Below, piece after piece: positions 13,548 to 15,953 of a stretch of 15,953 nucleotides of DNA. This DNA comes from Bacteroidota bacterium (lineage in GTDB: Bacteria; Bacteroidota; Bacteroidia; Flavobacteriales; Flavobacteriaceae). A model generated the notes under the pieces. It searched no databases. It was not told where the DNA came from and saw nothing but the letters and a program-made list of their open reading frames with translations. A program made the translations under genes and the position numbers. Each line of letters opens with the position of its first letter. Within the stretch, counting starts at the first letter, position 1. The DNA is taken from positions 1 through 15,953 of the forward strand of contig JAEZGB010000130.1 in NCBI GenBank assembly GCA_023437485.1, written 5' to 3'.

Positions 13548-15737
13548 ATGAAACTTTTATTCCAAAATTTCGGGCGTGTCCCTTCGGGCCGCGCTCTTGG
13601 CGGTACGCGGTGCCTTGCCGCGATCGCTCACGCATCCATCGCCGGATGCTTTTTCTCAACACAGGCCTTTGCGCAACAGCAACCTGATTCCACTGCCGTT
13701 CCGTTGGAGGATGTCATGGTCACGGCAGTCCGCGCTACGCAAAAAACGCCGGTCACCTTTAGCAATGTGCAAAAGGAAGAGCTGGAGCGCCGGAACCTGG
13801 GCCAGGACATCCCTATTTTGCTCAATTTCATGCCTTCGGTGGTAACAACCAGCGACGCCGGTAACGGCTTCGGATACACCGGAATCCGGGTCCGCGGAAG
13901 CGATGCCACCCGGGTGAATGTCACCATCAACGGGATTCCGTACAATGACAGCGAATCCAGCGGAACCTTCTGGGTCAACATGCCTGATTTCGCATCGTCG
14001 CTGCAGAGCATACAGCTTCAGCGCGGCGTCGGAACATCAACCAACGGAGCGGGAGCCTTCGGCGCAAGCCTCAACCTGCTTACCGACAGGGTTGCTGACA
14101 CGGCTTATGCCGAGATTTCAAATTCGTTTGGCAGTTTTAATTCGCGCAAACACACGGTGAAATTCGGGAGCGGAAGGCTTAACAATAGCTTTGAACTTTC
14201 GGGAAGGTTATCGCTGCTAAAATCAGACGGTTATATTGACCGCGCAACCTCAGACCTGAAATCGTATTTTTTACAGGGAACTTACATGGGCAAGACATCA
14301 ACCATAAAAGGACTTGTATTTGGCGGCAAAGAGCGCACCTACCAGGCCTGGAACGGATTGGATGCCGAAACACTGGCTTTGGATCCCACTTTCAACTATT
14401 CGGGAATGTATACCGACGAGGCCGGGAACACCCGATTTTATAAAAATGAGGTCGACGACTATTCTCAGGACCATTTCCAGCTGCATTGGAACGAGCGCTG
14501 GAATGAGCGCTGGAGCAGTAACCTGGCGCTGCATTACACCATCGGCAGGGGATTCTATGAAAATTACAAGGAAGACGCTGATCTGGCCGAGTACGGCATG
14601 GCGCCGGTTATCATCGGCACTGAAACCATCACCGAGAGCGACCTTGTACGCCGCAAGTGGTTGGACAATGACTTTTACGGCACAACCTTTTCGGCCATTT
14701 ACCGTCAGCCGGGGATTGAGCTAATTTTTGGCGGGGCGCTCAACAATTATGAAGGCCTTCACTTTGGCGAGGTAGTGTGGTCGCGGTACGCTTCGACCTC
14801 GGAACCTCTTGACCATTATTACGATCAGTATGCCCGCAAGACTGACCTGAGCACATATGCCAAAGCGCAAATCGATGTAACGGGGCGGATTTCGGTTTTT
14901 GGTGACATCCAGTTTAGGAATGTATCCTACAAAACTACTGTTGACGGCGGCAAAAAAGTAGACGAAAGTTTTTCATTTTTAAACCCAAAGGCCGGTTTGA
15001 ATTTTACCGTAAACCGCGAAAACCAGCTTTATCTCTCGTATGCAAAAGCTTCCAAAGAGCCCAATCGCACCGATTATGAAAACGGATCGCCAAAGCACGA
15101 AGAGCTTCACGATTTTGAACTTGGCTGGAGATTTAACAGGGATCGCTACCGCATCAACACCAACCTGTTCTACATGCTATACCGCGATCAATTGGTTAAA
15201 ACAGGCGAAATTGATGAAATTGGAGCCGAAATTCGGCGCAATGTTGACCGCAGTTACCGGGCCGGAGTTGAGGTTGACGCGGCATTTGCAATAACTTCCC
15301 GTTTTACGTTAAGCCCGAACCTGGCGCTGAGTGTCAATAAAATTGAAGATTATGCAATTGTTGGCGAGGAAGGACTTTTGAATTTGGGTGATACAAATAT
15401 TTCGTTTTCGCCCAATGTGATTGGAGCCCTGGTGGCAGCCTACAGGTTCAATGACCGGTTTTACGCCGCGCTGCTCAGCAAATATGTGGGTGAGCAATAT
15501 GCAGGGAACATTGACACTCGTGAAACCCGTTTGGACAGTTATTCCGTAACTGACCTTAATGTTGTCTATGAAATTAAGCCCAAAGCAGTTTTTCAGTCAA
15601 TTGTGCTCACCGCGATGGTGAACAATCTCTTTGATGCCCGGTACGTTTCGAACGCATACCTTTATGGCGAGAACTACATCAGTTATTTCCCGCAGGCCGG
15701 GACCAATTTTCTTGCGGGAGCCACATTAAGGTTTTAA
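13548..15737 (+). CDS. TonB-dependent outer-membrane receptor, probably for thiamine compounds
   Basis: 729 residues. The signal peptide (1-42) ends AFA before QQQPDS. It is unusual: the hydrophobic core is weak and the segment from about 9 to 28 is encoded by a G/C-rich repeat-like stretch. A TonB-box-like EDVMVTAVR (about 54-62) follows, then the plug (about 60-175) with GYTGIRVRGSDATRVNVTINGIPYND and IQLQRGVGTSTNGAGAFGASLNL. The remainder is a 22-strand barrel, rich in alternating aromatic residues and ending GATLRF with the C-terminal Phe needed for BAM assembly. There is no carboxypeptidase-regulatory-like N-terminal domain before the plug, which many Bacteroidota receptors carry. No SusD partner is adjacent. 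The substrate is inferred from the TPP riboswitch upstream; TPP-controlled receptors (OMR1 type) are known in Bacteroidota. Confidence 0.92.
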   Translation: MKLLFQNFGRVPSGRALGGTRCLAAIAHASIAGCFFSTQAFAQQQPDSTAVPLEDVMVTAVRATQKTPVTFSNVQKEELERRNLGQDIPILLNFMPSVVTTSDAGNGFGYTGIRVRGSDATRVNVTINGIPYNDSESSGTFWVNMPDFASSLQSIQLQRGVGTSTNGAGAFGASLNLLTDRVADTAYAEISNSFGSFNSRKHTVKFGSGRLNNSFELSGRLSLLKSDGYIDRATSDLKSYFLQGTYMGKTSTIKGLVFGGKERTYQAWNGLDAETLALDPTFNYSGMYTDEAGNTRFYKNEVDDYSQDHFQLHWNERWNERWSSNLALHYTIGRGFYENYKEDADLAEYGMAPVIIGTETITESDLVRRKWLDNDFYGTTFSAIYRQPGIELIFGGALNNYEGLHFGEVVWSRYASTSEPLDHYYDQYARKTDLSTYAKAQIDVTGRISVFGDIQFRNVSYKTTVDGGKKVDESFSFLNPKAGLNFTVNRENQLYLSYAKASKEPNRTDYENGSPKHEELHDFELGWRFNRDRYRINTNLFYMLYRDQLVKTGEIDEIGAEIRRNVDRSYRAGVEVDAAFAITSRFTLSPNLALSVNKIEDYAIVGEEGLLNLGDTNISFSPNVIGALVAAYRFNDRFYAALLSKYVGEQYAGNIDTRETRLDSYSVTDLNVVYEIKPKAVFQSIVLTAMVNNLFDARYVSNAYLYGENYISYFPQAGTNFLAGATLRF
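13572..13633. repeat. Repeat-like element inside the receptor signal-peptide region
   Basis: The stretch starts GGGCGTGTCCCTTCGGGCCG and ends GATCGCTCACGC. Its ends are inverted (GCGTG with CACGC) and it contains the hairpin CCC-TTC-GGG. From memory it resembles a G/C-rich dispersed element common in flavobacterial intergenic DNA; no search was run. It encodes GRVPSGRALGGTRCLAAIAHA in the receptor frame. Confidence 0.5.
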
Positions 15738-15761
15738 TTTTGTTTGTTTTAGTTACGAAAG

Positions 15762-15783
15762 TGCCGCCAAGTGCGGCATTTTT
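15762..15783 (+). terminator. Terminator of the TonB receptor gene
   Basis: Stem TGCCGC / GCGGCA with a CAAGT loop followed by TTTTT, 25 bp after the receptor stop. Its T-run touches the stop codon of the convergent Rieske-like gene (15783-15785). Confidence 0.85.
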
Positions 15784-15953
15784 CAATTAAAGACCCTAAG
15801 CACGTTGCCCTGTACGCTCACCCGGTATGGTTTCATGGGGTATTCCTGTTCAGGTGCCTGCCCGGTGTAAAGGTTGTAGGCCACTTCATCACATGGGCAA
15901 ACTGCTTCAATCCCGTTTAGCTGCAGGGTTGAACAAGGGGCCATTGCCTGGTT
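15783..15953 (-). CDS. Rieske-like [2Fe-2S] domain protein, C-terminal part (5' end outside window)
   Basis: The last 56 residues are visible on the minus strand, ending in TGA. They read CSTLQLNGIEAVCPCDEVAYNL, then YTGQAPEQEYPMKPYRVSVQ and GNVLRVFN, matching the second half of a Rieske fold: the Cys-Pro-Cys loop, a G(Q)APxxxYPxxxY turn, and the final strands YRVxVxGNxLRV. In normal Rieske proteins the second ligand pair reads CPCH; here the histidine position is Asp (CPCD). Similar small lipoprotein Rieske-like proteins with a CxCD-type loop occur in flavobacteria as I recall them. The first ligand pair lies outside the window. It converges on the TonB receptor gene and shares its terminator region. 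Confidence 0.8.
   Translation of the reverse strand, partial: NQAMAPCSTLQLNGIEAVCPCDEVAYNLYTGQAPEQEYPMKPYRVSVQGNVLRVFN

Noticed and set aside
13462..13662. Minus-strand open frame across the riboswitch and receptor start
   Set aside because: It lies antisense to a TPP riboswitch and a TonB receptor and shows no recognisable protein features.
1..15953. Defence island, prophage, secretion-system or transposon content
   Set aside because: No nuclease, toxin-antitoxin, integrase, transposase or phage protein is present; the genes are housekeeping, cofactor and envelope functions.

Overview
This window looks like a chromosomal core region of a flavobacterium (Bacteroidota, Flavobacteriaceae-like), and one rather rich in G+C for that group (about half by eye). 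The evidence is the TAnnTTTG promoter boxes, the weak Shine-Dalgarno context, the lipoprotein and TonB-receptor content, and a gene order (ahcY, phosphopantetheinyl transferase, GGGP synthase, PnuC, NadR-like kinase, DUF4301, then a TPP-riboswitch TonB receptor) that I recognise from Flavobacterium relatives. There is no phage, transposase, CRISPR array or plasmid gene.

Layout. (1) 1-460: the end of an EamA-type transporter, closed by a shared terminator. (2) 539-3932, minus strand: two co-transcribed M16 metallopeptidase subunits. One is catalytic (HFFEH). The other is non-catalytic, with an R/Y pair and a LolA-like C-terminal extension. (3) 3933-4776: a long gene-poor stretch with a heptamer array, a perfect palindrome and degenerate word repeats. 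(4) 4777-5420: rplU-rpmA (ribosomal proteins L21 and L27) with promoter and terminator. (5) 5608-6358, minus: two paralogous small lipoproteins with helical tails. (6) 6359-7232: about 0.9 kb of repetitive DNA in three imperfect modules. (7) 7233-8549, minus: ahcY (S-adenosylhomocysteine hydrolase). (8) 8765-13192, plus: five overlapping genes, namely a PPTase, GGGP synthase, PnuC-type transporter, a fused NadR-like kinase/DUF4301 protein, and ArfB. A structured RNA resembling the Flavo-1 family lies antisense just before the first gene. (9) 13193-15737: an intergenic nested inverted repeat, a TPP riboswitch, and a TonB-dependent receptor, probably for thiamine compounds. (10) 15783-15953, minus: the end of a Rieske-like protein with unusual cluster ligands.

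How the genes work together. The 8765-12791 operon groups cofactor and lipid enzymes. PnuC plus the NadR-like kinase would import and phosphorylate a vitamin, most simply nicotinamide riboside. The neighbouring TPP-controlled outer-membrane receptor raises the alternative of thiamine. The M16 pair probably forms a periplasmic heterodimeric peptidase. I did not find a clear new defence or mobile system. The most interesting signals are the kinase/DUF4301 fusion, the sugar-nucleotidyltransferase-like motifs in DUF4301, a repeat-like segment inside the receptor's signal peptide, the Flavo-1-like RNA, and the three-module repeat block.
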